A DNA stretch of 64,000 nucleotides from Ectocarpus siliculosus (Eukaryota > Sar > Phaeophyceae > Ectocarpales > Ectocarpaceae). The notes beneath the pieces are model-generated. The model was not told the origin of the DNA. It was given only the letters and a program-made list of their open reading frames with translations, and searched no databases. Shown one piece after another: positions 32,205 through 43,907 of this stretch. Where the stretch lies: NCBI GenBank assembly GCA_000310025.1, contig FN648069.1, positions 946,782 through 1,010,781 on the forward strand, given 5' to 3'. How positions within the stretch are numbered: the stretch's first letter is position 1; every line of letters starts with the position of its first letter. The translations under genes and the position numbers were made by a program.

Positions 32205-33930
32205 CTTGTACGCGCGGAGGGGGAGAGCGTACTCTCTCTCTCATGTTTCGCATGCCTTAGCGGTAGGACAATTGACCAACGTCTTCGAGAGGACGCATCC
32301 ATGTTCCAACAGGATCACTGATGCCAATCGTTCCTTCCCACTTCGAAGCACTTTGTCAAACGTGGCCAAACCATGTTCTCCCTAGCCGATTTACCCTATA
32401 TCGGTATCACTTCCCGCCTTTTCAACCCACTTCCTATGCCCCAGTACAGCTACCACTGTTTTCTCCTGGCTATTCCATGCCTCAAACACCTCCCTGTACC
32501 TTTTCTTCTACATGTCCAACTCAGTCATGTACATTTCTCTGTCCTTGTCGCCCAACACGGACGTTTCGCAACGACGTGAACCCGGTCTTCGCTCTCGGAG
32601 TCGCATTCACATTGAACTCGTCTTCATCGTCTACCTTCCTGAATCTTCGTCAATGTTCTCGAAGGCCGTTTTCCCCACTCCAAAATTTGACCTTGGGCTT
32701 TCTCCCTGCATCCATTGGTCCATGTAGTAGGTATATACCTTCTTTCAACATCCGTACACATGGAGACCCTCCTTATCCTTGGATCCTTTTGTTATATGGT
32801 GTTCTCTCTCGGCGAAAGAAGCAAATTTCTTGTTCTCGAACCCCTCTAGATCTACCGTTCGTGTCCAATGTACCAACCTAATCGATTTTGAACTCTTCCT
32901 ACGCCGTCTACAACCTTAATCCACTCCCTCCGGGTTGGTACCTCCATTTTTCTTGTTTGTCCACTTCGCCTCCTAGGCTTCTCTCGGCAATCTCTCCTCT
33001 CCCACATCGTACAACATACGGCCTACCTGCCATTTTAACCTACTTACGCCTCTTCCCGATCGTAGGAGTTGGATCCGGAGGGGGTGTACCCTCTCTCATG
33101 TTTTGGCAGCCTTGCTTAGCGGTTAGACCGTTGACCACGCGTCCTCGACAGGACGGAGCATTGTTCCCACAGCTTCGATCACCGATGGCCAATCGCTCCT
33201 TCCTACGTTGCCAAAAAGGTCGCTCAAACATGTTTTCCCATCGGTATCACTTTCCGCCTTATTTTCAACCCATTTCCTATGCCCCACGTCTTCTCCTGGC
33301 TATTTACATTCGTCAATTGTCTTTCTTTCTGTACTTTTTCCTTCTACGTGTTTTCCCAGCTAGCTCAGTCATGTACATTTATTTCCCTCTCCTTGTACCA
33401 CGGACATTCCGCAAGTACATGAAGATGGTCTTCGCCCTCGGCGCCGCAATCACACCTGGGTTTGTTGTCTTTATCGTCTACCTTCCTCAATCTTCGTCTA
33501 CGTTCTCAACGGCCAACATCCCCAGTCCTAGGTTTGACCTTCAGCTTTGTCTCTGCATCCATTGGCTCTCCATGTAGGTAATCTTTAAATATATTCCTTC
33601 TTTTATATTCCGTACACATCGAGACCCTCCGTGTCCTTGGTTTCTTTGGTTTGATCCTGTCCTTCTCTCTCGCCAAAGCAACAACAGATATCTTCTCCTG
33701 GGACCCCTCTAGACCTCCCCTCTCCAGTGTATCACCTTTGTCAAGTTGGACCCCCTTCCATGCGTCATCTACAACATTAACTCACTCCGTAGGTTGGTAC
33801 ACCAATTCTTCTTGTTTGTCCACTTCACCTCCTAAGCCTTTCTCGGCAACCTCTCCTCTCCCATACCGTACATACATGCGGCACTGCCACCTAGGGGGCG
33901 ATTTTACGGCTACATTGTACTCTTACAGCA
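32205..33930. repeat. Tandem pair of an 860-bp unit
   Basis: 32205-33061 and 33062-33930 are diverged direct copies. They share a start motif (TTAGCGGT(T)AG..AC..TTGACC), GTATCACTT.CCGCC, CAGTCATGTACATTT, TCGTCTACCTTCCT.AATCTTCGTC and ATCCATTGG. The plus strand is pyrimidine-rich. Long plus-strand frames exist (32321-32881, 32888-33577) but the protein sequence is poorly conserved between the copies, so I do not call genes. Part of the start motif looks like a worn tRNA A-box. Confidence 0.7.
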
Positions 33931-34309
33931 GTAGTGTCTCGTGATGAAATCCACGCAGAATGACCTGTCTGTGTCCTCTGCATACGGCAATCGGTATAGA
34001 AATAAGAACAAGAACCTCGTTTACCATAGGTGGATACCTGCTCCAAATAAGAACTTGGAAAATAATAACATGTGCTCGGTTGGAGGTAACCAATAAGCGT
34101 CGAGCCTCAAGCTAAATAAGCGGTTCTGTAGCTAGGAACGTCGTCGTCGTCGACCATTTACTGGCTATCAGTATGAAACATATAACAGTATGGTTTCTTT
34201 GTTTGCTTGAAAATATTTCCACCATCTACATGTGTGCACGTACGTACTCTGCTGCAACTCTGAACGATTATTAACCTTTCCTACACCTACGACATGATGA
34301 AACGATGGA
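33931..34309. repeat. TAAGAAC-rich sequence, right side
   Basis: AAATAAGAAC, AAGAACC, AATAAGAACTT and AATAAGCG motifs between 33985 and 34110 mirror the cluster at 31940-32120. The rest, to the copia target site at 34310, is AT-rich and featureless. Confidence 0.5.
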
Positions 34310-34314
34310 TGCAG

Positions 34315-34567
34315 TGTTCGTGGGTCTACGGACATGGTTTGGATATGTTAGCCGTACGTACAAGTGTGACGCAGATGGTGTAGAACCTTTTAGGTAGGGG
34401 TACGGTGATGATGCACCGGGGCCCCCTTTTTTGTGTGCAGCAGCCCTGCTGCCACTCCTCCTTTCTGAGCACGACAGCGCCCTGGGTACGGGCGTTGCCT
34501 CACCGTCTGAAGTTAATACACTACACAAACAATACCCGATAAGTACGCGGAGTACGGCCGACAAACA
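34315..34567 (+). repeat. 5' LTR of the copia element (253 bp)
   Basis: Begins TGTTCGTGGG and ends GACAAACA. Directly after it comes CTCTAGAGTT, a palindromic primer-site candidate that is also present just inside the LTR of the left-hand element. Confidence 0.95.
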
Positions 34568-34609
34568 CTCTAGAGTTCTTTGTCCCTCGAGGGATAGCCG
34601 CATCGGGAG

Positions 34610-36090
34610 ATGGCTGTGTCGGACAGCGGTTCGGTCGAAGGGCTGGGGGAAGAGACCTCAGCCATGCAACAGCAACACGCCCAGGACCCGGCGATTGCGA
34701 GACTGGAGGGCCAGTTATCGCAGCTGATGAGCTTAGTAATGGAGCTTAAGAGGAAGGAGCCTGGCGACGCCGTGGCGGGCGATGCCAGTAGGGGCGGCGG
34801 TGCTGCCGTCCCAAGCCAGAGAGAGTCCTTGCCGTCAGAGGGCGGCGGGGCATTTCCCGGGAAGCGGCCCGTGATGGGCCAAATCACCCGCGGGAAAGCC
34901 GCTGGGACAACATACCGGGAGCGAGTCCTGGGGTTCCAGCGAGAGTGGGGCCTGGCGTAGGAGCTGACCGCGGGGAAGCGAGGGGGTTAAACCCCCCAGG
35001 TGAGATACCCGCAACTCGTGGTAACGGTGATGACATCGATAGCTTCAATCACTCGAAGAAAGTGAACGTGGTGGCCCCTCGCCTTGAGGGGGGCCGCAGC
35101 AGCGGATTTAGCACGTGGCGAAAAGCTTTCATCCAGGCCGCTAAGACCGTGGAACTAGACGGTCAATTCATCGGGAGTACTGAGAGACATGCCCCCGTGG
35201 GCGACCCGAACATGCCCACCTCCACACTTTACAACGACTTGCGCTACACTAGGAGCGAGGTCGCACGTGGGCTCGCCGCGTTCCACTTCATCACTACCGC
35301 CGTGGTGAAAGAAACCGACAAAGCGGTCGTCAGTAGTTGTGTGACGGCGAAGGGGGTCCTCACGGAGCTTGAAAAAGTTTACGACCCCGAGTCGCAGGGA
35401 TCCAAACAAGCCCTGATGAAAGAGATGTTCCGCTTCTCGATCCCGGCACACAGCAGCAGCAATCCAATCGAGCACCTAAGCAAGCTCGAGCAGATATACA
35501 TGCGCCTACGCGAAAAGGGGCTCAACGCTGACACACCATTTGTCCTCGCACACTTCGTCGACTCGCTTCCACCCGAGTACCAACAAGCGAAGTTCCTGTT
35601 GGAGACGGCGACAAAGCTGGACAGGGGCGAGATCGTCAGGATCGTAAGCACGGTGCACGCGAGCCTCCCGGAGGGGAGGAAGGCCCCGAAGGGCCAGCAC
35701 AAGGCGGAGCATGCTTTCCTCGCGAGCGACGGTAACAGCAGGGGTGGAGCGCCCGGCCGCAGCAGCGGCGGCCGCAACAAGGGTGGCGGCGGCGATGGTG
35801 GCGGCCAGAAGGGGAAAGGGGGTGGCAGCAAGGGCGGTGGGGGCGGTGGTGGTGGCAACAGCGGCGGAGGCGGCGGCGGCGGTGCAAGTAGCATGCACGG
35901 CCGCTGCTTCCGGTGCGGAGAGAAGGGTCACCAGGCGGGCCGCCTGTACCACGCCCGAGCCCCTGCGATGCGAGAAGTGCCTGGGCTACGGACACGACAA
36001 GAGCACGTGCTCGTCCGAGCAGGCGGTGCTCGCGGTGGAGCTGCCGGTCTTGGACGCCACCGCACTGGACGTGGCAGAGGAGGCGCTAGT
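34610..36090 (+). other. gag region of the copia element
   Basis: Encodes a short N-terminal coiled-coil-like part (LEGQLSQLMSLVMELKRKE), a capsid-like part with RLEGG and RKAFIQAAKTV motifs, a region ending SLPPEYQQAKFLLE, a long Gly-rich linker and two CCHC-type zinc knuckles, the first beginning CFRCGEKGHQ and the second CEKCLGYGHDKSTC. Gag forms the virus-like particle and binds the RNA. The length and order are normal for the family. Confidence 0.9.
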
Positions 36091-37830
36091 GGTCCGTGAC
36101 TTCACAGGCGAGTGGAACAGAGTCGTTGATCGAGGGGGTGTAGAGCAGGCCAGGCAGGAAAGGTTTGTGGCCGATACCGGCGCAACCAACCACATGTTCC
36201 CGAGCGCTAACGCGTTCGACAACTACCATGAGTGCGATCGACGTTTGAGTGTCGCCGCAGGGAAGCAAGCCTTCGCCATCGTAGGGTATGGCGACGTGAG
36301 GGTGACCATCGGTTCTCGCGTTGGGACCACAGACCTGTTGTTGAAACGGGTCGCTCATGTGCCGGAGCTCAACTACAACCTCGTGTCCCTCACAGCCCTC
36401 TTGAAACAAACCAAGGGCCGCTTAGCCGCAGACGAGCACGAGTTGGAGGTGTTCGTTGGTGGGGGGGAGTCGGTGTACTTCCCTCTATGGGGGGACCTGT
36501 TCGTTCAGACTGGTCACCGCATAGAGTCGGGTAGGGAACTAGCCTGTGCCATCATTGCTCCTGGTATCGCGAAAGCGAACCGCACCCCCGTTGACATCAA
36601 CGACTTCCACTGCGCGCACGGCCACTCCCACGAGGTGCTGCTGAAGAACACGGCGAAGCAGCAAGGAGTGACGCTGGTGGGCCAGCTCCGGGAGTGCATG
36701 GGGTGCTCGACGGCAAAGGGGCTATCCAAGCCCATCCCCAACAGGACGTCAACCCGAGCAGTTAAGAAACTGCAGAGAGTTTTCGTGGATTTGAGTGGGA
36801 ACGCAAGGGTGCAGAGCTTGGGGGGGAAGTGGTACACTCTCATTGTAAGGGATGACTGCACGAGGTGGAACCGCGTCTACTTCTTGAAAAACAAGTCAGA
36901 CGCTGCAGAGGCATTCGGGAGATACCTAGCGGAAAACAGGGCAGACGGAGCCCCATCCGAGGTCATGGTCGTGCGGTCTGACAACGGAGGAGAGTTTTTC
37001 GAGGGAGAGTTCGGAAAGCTGTGCCGCAAGTATTGCATCAAGCAGGAGTTCACCTCCGCATACAGCCCAGAATACAACGGTGTAGCTGAGAGAGCACTGG
37101 GACTGATAAAGGATGCAGCACTAGCCGCCCGCATACAAGCGCCGATTCTTTACCCCGAAGCACCAAGCTACCCCTCCCTTTGGGCCGAAGCCACAGCTTG
37201 GGCATGCAACGCCCTGAACTGCACCTCCACCACATCCAACCCGGACAAGAAATCGCCGTACGAAATGTGGCACGGGCACCCACCTCCCCCAGAGGCGACG
37301 TACCCGTTCCTCAAACCCGCCGTATACAAGGTCAAGCGCACGCACAAGTCAGAGCCGAAAGCAAAAAAGTGTTTTTACCTCGGCCCTGGAATCAACACAA
37401 ACCGTGATTGCGTGCGCATCCTGAACGAAAAACGCCAAGCGATCACCACTCGCAACTTCACCTGGCAATCTGTGCCCACCGCCCCGACCGCGCACCCCCA
37501 GCCGCTGCCTCCCATTGCAGAGGAGGACGAGGAGCTCACGACTGGGGAGCACGAGGGCGGGGGGGGTGCGTCATGCCACGGTGGAGGGAGGGCGGAGGGA
37601 GAACCTGAGGATGGAGGTTTCCACCTTGACACGACGGCAAACCCGGGGCCCGCGCAGCCGCCCGCGCGCGATGCGCCGGCGGCGCCGCCGGCCGCGCCCC
37701 AGGAGTCGGGCGCGGGCGACGCTGGCGATGGCGCCCCCTCGAGCAGGGAGGGCGCGAGCGTCGCCCCATCTAGCCACGTCGACCGGGATGGCCGATCCGT
37801 GGCGCGGCGGCGAGGACGACCGCCGCCGCC

Positions 37831-37863
<33 letters not shown>

Positions 37864-39875
37864 GTGGCGGCAGCGACAGCGGCAGCGACACGGATATTCC
37901 GGCGCTCCGTGGGCCCGAGGAACGGAGGCTCGCCCGCTTTGGCGAACCGGCCGAACTCACCAGCCGCCGACTCAGGGAGAACCCTCGCCGGAACACGAGG
38001 TACGAGTCGTCAACGAGTGCCAAAGGTCTGCTCGCCCGCCATGCATCGGCGGCCGGGCTGCCCACCCTGCCCATCAACAGCACAGAGGAGTATACCCACT
38101 GGGTGCTCGCGTGTGTGGTCGACGTGGTGGAAGGGCTAGAGGCGAGGGCGGTGCAAGCGCTGCTGTGCGAGCGCGCGGAGGAGGCCAACATCGCGCGCCA
38201 AGAGGCCGACGACTTCCTGCTGGGAGCGGAGGACCTCGTGCTCAACTCTCCAGACGCCTTCGTGAGGGCCCTGGCGTCGACCGAGCTGAGTACAGAATCC
38301 CCCATAGGCAAGCGTCCGAGTGACGTTGAATCCCCCCCCATGACCGTAGCCGGCGTTGCCAAGTCTGTGTACAGAGAGGGGTGGGAACAGGCCATGAGGG
38401 AAGAGTTCGATGGGCACTTGGACACGGGAACGTTTTCATTCGTAGACGGTACGCCAGAGGGGCATAGACCTGTGAGTTCTAAGTGGCGTTTTACTTGGAA
38501 GACGAACAAGGAGGGGAAAATCGAGAAGTTCAAAGCGCGTCTGGTCGCTAGGGGTTTTTCGCAAATTCCGAATGTGGACTACTTCTACTCATCCTCCCCT
38601 TGCCCATCATCCGCATCCATTAAACTGATGCTTGCGGTAGCCAATGAGAAATCATTGAAACTCAACCACTGGGATGTCAAGCAGGCGTTTACACACGCTA
38701 AGTTAGACGAGGATGTGTTCTTGAGGCTCCCCGCGGGGTGCGGGGAAAAATCCCACAAAGTTGTGAAGGCTGAGCGTGCTATTTACGGCTTGAAGCAGAG
38801 CGGCAGGCAGTGGGGGTACCACGCTGCCGACACGCTTGTAGAAAACGGGTTCGAGCAGTGCAAGGCGGACCTGTGCGTCTTCCGCAAGATGAAAGACGAT
38901 GTCGTGGTGATGATTATCGTGATTTATGTGGATGACATTTTGGTGGCTGGATCTGATGATGATTGCAAGGAGTTGCTCGCTTCCCTCAACAAGGCATTCC
39001 CCACCAAAGACCTTGGAGAGTGTGTGTGGTTCGACGGGTGTGCCGTTGAGAGAGACCTAGAGGCTGGGACCCTTAGAATCTCCCAAACCGCGTACATTGA
39101 CAGCATCGTGAATCGCTTTGATGTGCAATCGACCTCCCCCATCCCTGCTTCCCCTGGTGCCGACCTAGGGCCGAAGCGAGATGACGAAAGTGGAGGGGAG
39201 TGGCCGGTGAGGGAGGCCATCGGCAGCATGATGTGGGTGTCGACGTTCTCGCGCCCGGACATCTCGTTCGCTGTGCGTGCGGTAGCGCGCCACGCCCATG
39301 CCCCTGCCGAGAGGCACTGGAAGGCGATACGGAAGATCCTCGCCTACCTCAAAGAGACGAGGGACCTCGGGATCACCTATAAACGGGGATCGGGGCTGGG
39401 GCTGGCGGTGTACGTGGACGCTAGCTACGCCGACGCTGAGGATAGACGTTCGGTGTCAGGGCTGGCAACAACGGTTGGAGGAACCGTCATCAGCCACGGT
39501 AGCAAGACGCAAGCTATCGTATCTTTGTCGTCTACGGAGGCAGAGTACATTGCTGCAGGAGAGGGTGTGAAAGAAGCTTTGTTTGTGCGTGCAGTGCTCT
39601 CGTTTATTGCCCCAGAGACCAGTGGCGGTAGCATTCAGGTCCTTGAGGACAATCAGGGGGCCATGGCCTTGGTGCGGAACCCCCTTAGCTCAGCGCGTAG
39701 CAAGCACATCGACGTGCGGTACCACTTCATTCGTGGATTGTTTAGGTCGGGTGACATCTCGATCAAGTTTGTGTCGACGTCGGAGCAACATGCAGACATG
39801 CTCACCAAGGCTCTTAGCAAGAGCAACCTGCAGTACCACCGGAAAAAGCCGATGACTTTGCCGGAGCTTCTGTAG
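36090..39875 (+). other. pol region of the copia element (PR, IN, RT, RNase H)
   Basis: Protease motif DTGATNHM at about 36176. An integrase region with DDCTRWNRVYF and RSDNGGEFF, followed by YNGVAERAL (the D, D, E residues). Reverse transcriptase with KARLVARGFSQ, WDVKQAFTHAKL, AIYGLKQSGRQW and the catalytic YVDD at about 38925. RNase H with YVDASYADAEDRRS, SSTEAEYIAA and an HIDVRYHFIR C-terminus. A (CAG)n tract near 37831-37862 lies in the linker between integrase and RT. All catalytic motifs are recognisable. Confidence 0.93.
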
Positions 39876-40185
39876 GATTTTTTAGCGCTTGGGGAACGTC
39901 ATGTATACCATGCGGGGAAAGATGCATTACTGTCGCGGGCTGTGTCCCATTGGCAGGAGTAGGAGGCTTGCCTCGCATTCTTGTCTTCGCCTTGGCCTTC
40001 CTGATAAGTGCGGCCGTTGTGATCCGCCGTGATAGCAATGGTTTGTGTTGGATGGGGTTTATTTTCGAGGGGTTTTGCCCGGGCGCCGGGTTTCCCCTCG
40101 ACCACCGTATTGGCATTTTATTGATGTATCCGGGGTGTTTTTGCCCCACTGATGGTTAGTCACTTGCGTGAAGAACCAGGGAGGG

Positions 40186-40438
40186 TGTTCGTGGGTCTAC
40201 GGACATGGTTTGGATATGTTAGCCGTACGTACAAGTGTGACGCAGATGGTGTAGAACCTTTTAGGTAGGGGTATGGTGATGATGCACCGGGGCCCCCTTT
40301 TTTGTGTGCAGCAGCCCTGCTGCCACTCCTCCTTTCTGAGCACGACAGCGCCCTGGGTACGGGCGTTGCCTCACCGTCTGAAGTTAATACACTACACAAA
40401 CAATACCCGATAAGTACGCGGAGTACGGCCGACAAACA
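40186..40438 (+). repeat. 3' LTR of the copia element (253 bp)
   Basis: Matches the 5' LTR with one difference seen (TACGG versus TATGG). It is preceded by the short purine tract AGGGAGGG, a weak polypurine tract candidate. Confidence 0.95.
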
Positions 40439-40443
40439 TGCAG

Positions 40444-41580
40444 TCCCTTATTTGAATAACGGGCCGGAGAACGAATGTTCACAGCACACCTCACTCGACG
40501 CGACACACACACAACTTTTTATTGCGGATCATGTGTGTTTGCTTTGTGCCTCCCACCGACCTTCTGGACAGGTACATCGTTTCCACTCCTAAAGTAGGGC
40601 CACGATACTTACCACTGTGCCTTGAAAGCTCGCACGGACATCCCGTGTCTTTGCTACAACACACAACCGGACGAGTCTGTTGTATCCCGATACGATTCGA
40701 AGCGTTGCTGCTGCGCTGCTGTGCTGCTGTGCTGCTCTGCAAAAACACGCTCGCTGGGAACTGACTTCCAACGGCACTGAAGCACCGGAGGTGTGTGTTT
40801 AGGCGCGCGAAGTTCCACCTCTGCTGCAAAGTATGCCTGCTCTCCTACATGGTAACCATCTCACCGCAGGCCTATGCATGCATGCACGTAGGTTCGTTTG
40901 CGATCCTTCCAGCGTGTGTCTACCTCGGTGTGGTGGTGACCTCAATCAACACGCCCTCGGATTGCTTCTCGGAGATTTCGTAGACTGTTCGACGAGTTTC
41001 CTCTCGAACTGTACGTGTATGTGTACACATGTACACGCATACATGCCCACACCTCTTCTCCGACTAAAAACCCAGATCTCCCAACTTATGACCGACAAGT
41101 ACTAACGTCTTGCGACGACGAGGTGCTTTCCTTATGTCATTAGATCTGATTTCTCAGAATTGTCATACGTGTACATAGAGTCCGACGACTTCGATCCACC
41201 TGAAACAAGCACGCCAAGTTCATACACGTCCACCTTCCACGCTGACGTACATTTCACCACACCTGCGACCACCAGAGGAAAGCCCAACGCCACCCAACAA
41301 CCAGCCGCTACAAAGAATAGTATGCTCGTTACACCCCATAAATTATAGACGCCGGCGTACACATCGTACCATCCGGCAGTACCTTTTTTTCTGCTGTTGT
41401 TGCTGCTGCGTACGTGTATACATGGAGACGAAAAAAAATTGCAAATAAATCGATGCGACAGGATTAACGATACCATGTGTTCTCACGTCATCTCAAGGAC
41501 TCTACCGACTTAACACACGAAGAGAACTTTGTATCATTTTGTATCTGGATGACTTCCTGTGCAATGTCGGTATTCTTCGA
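40444..41580. other. No recognisable gene; possible body of a second Helitron
   Basis: No domain-bearing frame. Because a Helitron 3' end follows at 41623, some or all of this stretch may belong to a non-autonomous Helitron into which the copia element may have inserted. The 5' end was not found. Confidence 0.35.
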
Positions 41581-41623
41581 GGCCCGCCGCCCTTCAGGCG
41601 GCGGGGCCAGCTAAATGCCCTAG
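41581..41623 (+). other. Helitron 3' terminus: hairpin plus CTAG (second copy)
   Basis: GGCCCGCCGCC (41581-41591), a 5-nt loop, then GGCGGCGGGGCC (41597-41608), then 11 bases, then CTAG followed by T. The right arm and the CTAG end are identical to those at 16518-16543, so both ends belong to one Helitron family. Confidence 0.75.
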
Positions 41624-42098
41624 TGTATACTCATGCGAAGGATTTGATGAACCTTAAAACTTCGCCAGTTGATTAAGCATTGCGGGGGGTGTTGGCCAAT
41701 GTTGGATCGCCACTACGACGGTTGTTCCGGTGAGGCAATCTATCGCCTATATCGAGCGAACGCGCGCTGCGCGCGCCATGTGTGAACCTCCAATTGTATT
41801 TGGAATTCTCCGGCAATGTCCGCCTAAGTTTGACCTTCAACGCTCTATACGCACTCGAAAAACGATACCGTCAAATAGTTGGATGGCACGACGCTGCAGA
41901 CACATGCCTAAGGTTGCTTTTAGAGGGTTGGCCACATTTGAGATCGCCACTAGAGCGGGATGTTGGCGAATGACGACCTGTCCCATAGGAAATAGGCCGC
42001 TGTGGGGGCTCCGCGCCATAGATGCCTTATTTTGTGCGGACTTGAAACCCGGGTGTGTCAATGCGGTCAAGGTACCATCGGATAGGCACTCCCCCTCT
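41624..42098. other. No recognisable gene; short direct repeat
   Basis: A GTTGGCCA..TT(G)..GATCGCCACTA motif occurs at about 41691 and again at about 41928. No coding sequence was recognised. Confidence 0.4.
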
Positions 42099-42832
42099 AC
42101 GGGCAGACCTCTTCTGAGAAGCTCCCGAAACCCCTGGATTTTTTGGGTTTCTTCCAGGGCAACTTCAGCATAACAATGGCATGTTGATGTGCCGGGGGGC
42201 GAGGCCCTCGTGCCTGATGTTAGCGTCTACAGTTATGCTGTAAATAAGATTGAAGAATGCTTCGCTTGATGGGCCACTTAGACTGTTGTTCGTTATTTTT
42301 GGATGGAGGCTTTGTAATCCCGGTACGGTGCGTGACAATTATTTGTCTGTTTTAACAGTAGCCGAAACACGACCGGTTTGAAAACTGCCTCTGCTTCACT
42401 GGCGGACGCCTAGAGTTGCACACACTCAATCCGAGGCCGCGAAATCGAAAATGGTCACGGGTGTGATGTGTAAGGGTAGAGGTCGCCAAGCCAGGTTTCG
42501 ATGGGTGGAGGAACACAGATGAGGTCCTATCGCGGTTGCTAGAGTACGAGGGTGAGGTTGTGAGACAATCTTTTCGCAGAGCGGCACTCCGATCCACCTT
42601 TGTCACACACCGTACTTGGGGTTGCACACGCTCATCTCAACAATGGCGAACAGCCAAAGGGCTTCAATTCAAGCGAAGAGGTCTTGGGACCCTAGACACT
42701 GACATCAGGCACGAGGGGTCTGCGCCCCCCGCGATATCGCCCATATGCCATTGTCGTGCTTAATTTGCCATGGTCAAACCCCACAAATGCAGGCGTTTCG
42801 GGGGCCTCCTTCTCAGTAGGGGTCTGCCCGTG
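42099..42832. repeat. Long terminal-inverted-repeat element (about 730 bp)
   Basis: The left arm 42099-42230 (ACGGGCAGACC ... GGGGGGCG ... CCTCGTGCCTGATGT) is matched in reverse complement by 42692-42832, imperfectly over about 130-140 bp. The interior of about 460 bp encodes nothing recognised. Long arms would fit a MULE-type or foldback non-autonomous DNA transposon. Weak similarity seems to continue outward, so the true ends are uncertain. Confidence 0.7.
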
Positions 42833-43583
42833 GATTGGGGGAAGGTTAAGGCATTGCGCCTTCGCGGTGTACTCAAGTCAACGCATAGTCCTTTCCTGTT
42901 ATTTCCTTGACGGGCTGTATACACGAAACCAAGCATACAACATCCTACAACTAATATTTTACAATCTCCCGACAAGAGAGGAACTCGTTTGGAAATTCTG
43001 CTATCAGACAACGAACGGAGAGAGGGGAGCATACCAACCCATAAAATGCATCTGTGGAATTCTCCGATAGAGTTTTTCCGGTGGTAAGACCCACCGTGAA
43101 CCCTCAACCGAGTCGAAGCCAAGCACCGCAGGGCAGGTGAGGACGTTTTCAAACAATGTATCTCCCCGGCGGTGCAGTTGGTAGCGTCGTACATTTTGGA
43201 CTCTGTACATGCATATGTATTTTGCTTGCGGGTTCGCGTCTCTGTGAAGCAAAAGTGCACAATCCAGACGCGGAAATCACTCGCAAGTAAGCACAGAGGA
43301 GAGCACTTGCTGAACCCAGCTCGCGTTGCATATTGAAGGCACGCACCGCAGCGGGAACGGTGGAAGGAACAATCAACACTGCAGTTGTTACGTTGTTCCT
43401 ACGTGACCCCGGCTGGTGCGCCGAAGACATGAACAAAATTATTGAGTCCACTACGACAACGCCCAGGCTAAGTGGGACGAAAGCACTCCCACGTTGTAGA
43501 CTGGCGTCCAGGCATTGGTCAACCTGTTGGCTCAATCGACGTTTATTGAAGAATGACACGCATTCACGCAGGTTCCCCGGCAT
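42833..43583. other. No recognisable gene
   Basis: The longest frames (42760-43260 and 43149-43583, minus) show no domain and overlap each other. Confidence 0.4.
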
Positions 43584-43907
43584 TTTGTTTGTTCCATCTC
43601 TTCAACTCAGCGTCCACAACATTTCTGCTGGGTAGGTCCAATCCGTGGTCAAACAGAACGGGATCCTCTACCTGAGGCCCCCTACCAACCGCTCCTGCGG
43701 TGCTTGTCTTCGACCTTTGTTGCGAGAAGAGTGTAGCACTTTCTTCCCTCCAGGTGTAAACACGAAGTAGTACTTTCCACCATCAGGAACGGAAGCGGGA
43801 GAGAAAGTCACTTCGCAAGAATGGCTCGCTTACCCCGGGATTCGAACCCCTGGCCCTGGCCACTGCAGGAAGGTTGCGACGGTCCCAACTAGACTACAGG
43901 GGCGATC
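43584..43907 (-). mobile_element. tRNA-derived SINE, copy 1
   Basis: On the minus strand the head is tRNA-like, with an A box TAGTCTAGTTGGG and a B box GGTTCGAATCC about 45 bp apart (pol III promoter elements). A tRNA-unrelated body follows, ending in a T-rich stretch on the plus strand (an A-rich tail). The same head, body and tail order is at 56890-57200. It is not called a functional tRNA gene because the match continues far beyond the tRNA length in both copies. Confidence 0.85.

Larger units (their letters stand above)
34315..40438 (+). mobile_element. Ty1/copia LTR retrotransposon, nearly whole and young
   Basis: 6.1 kb with 253-bp LTRs at both ends (TG...CA) and a perfect 5-bp target duplication TGCAG at 34310-34314 and 40439-40443. 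The internal order is gag, protease, integrase, reverse transcriptase, RNase H, which is the copia order. The LTRs differ at only one position that I can see, so insertion is recent. The coding region is spread over overlapping frames with about three junctions. Some may be the frameshift read-through known in this family and some may be damage, so it is either slightly broken or just intact. Its gag is clearly related to the elements at 1-1626 and 58281-59690. Confidence 0.95.

Noticed and set aside
32321-33577. Two long plus-strand ORFs in the 860-bp tandem pair
   Set aside because: The two copies are alike in DNA but their translations diverge and shift, and no domain is visible, so they are probably chance frames in pyrimidine-rich sequence.
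37831-37862. (CAG)n tract as a host trinucleotide-repeat gene
   Set aside because: It lies in the linker between integrase and reverse transcriptase of the copia element.
43835-43907. tRNA gene on the minus strand (A and B boxes present)
   Set aside because: The match to the copy at 57118-57200 continues far beyond the tRNA into a shared body and A-rich tail, so both are SINE heads. Stem pairing also looks poor.
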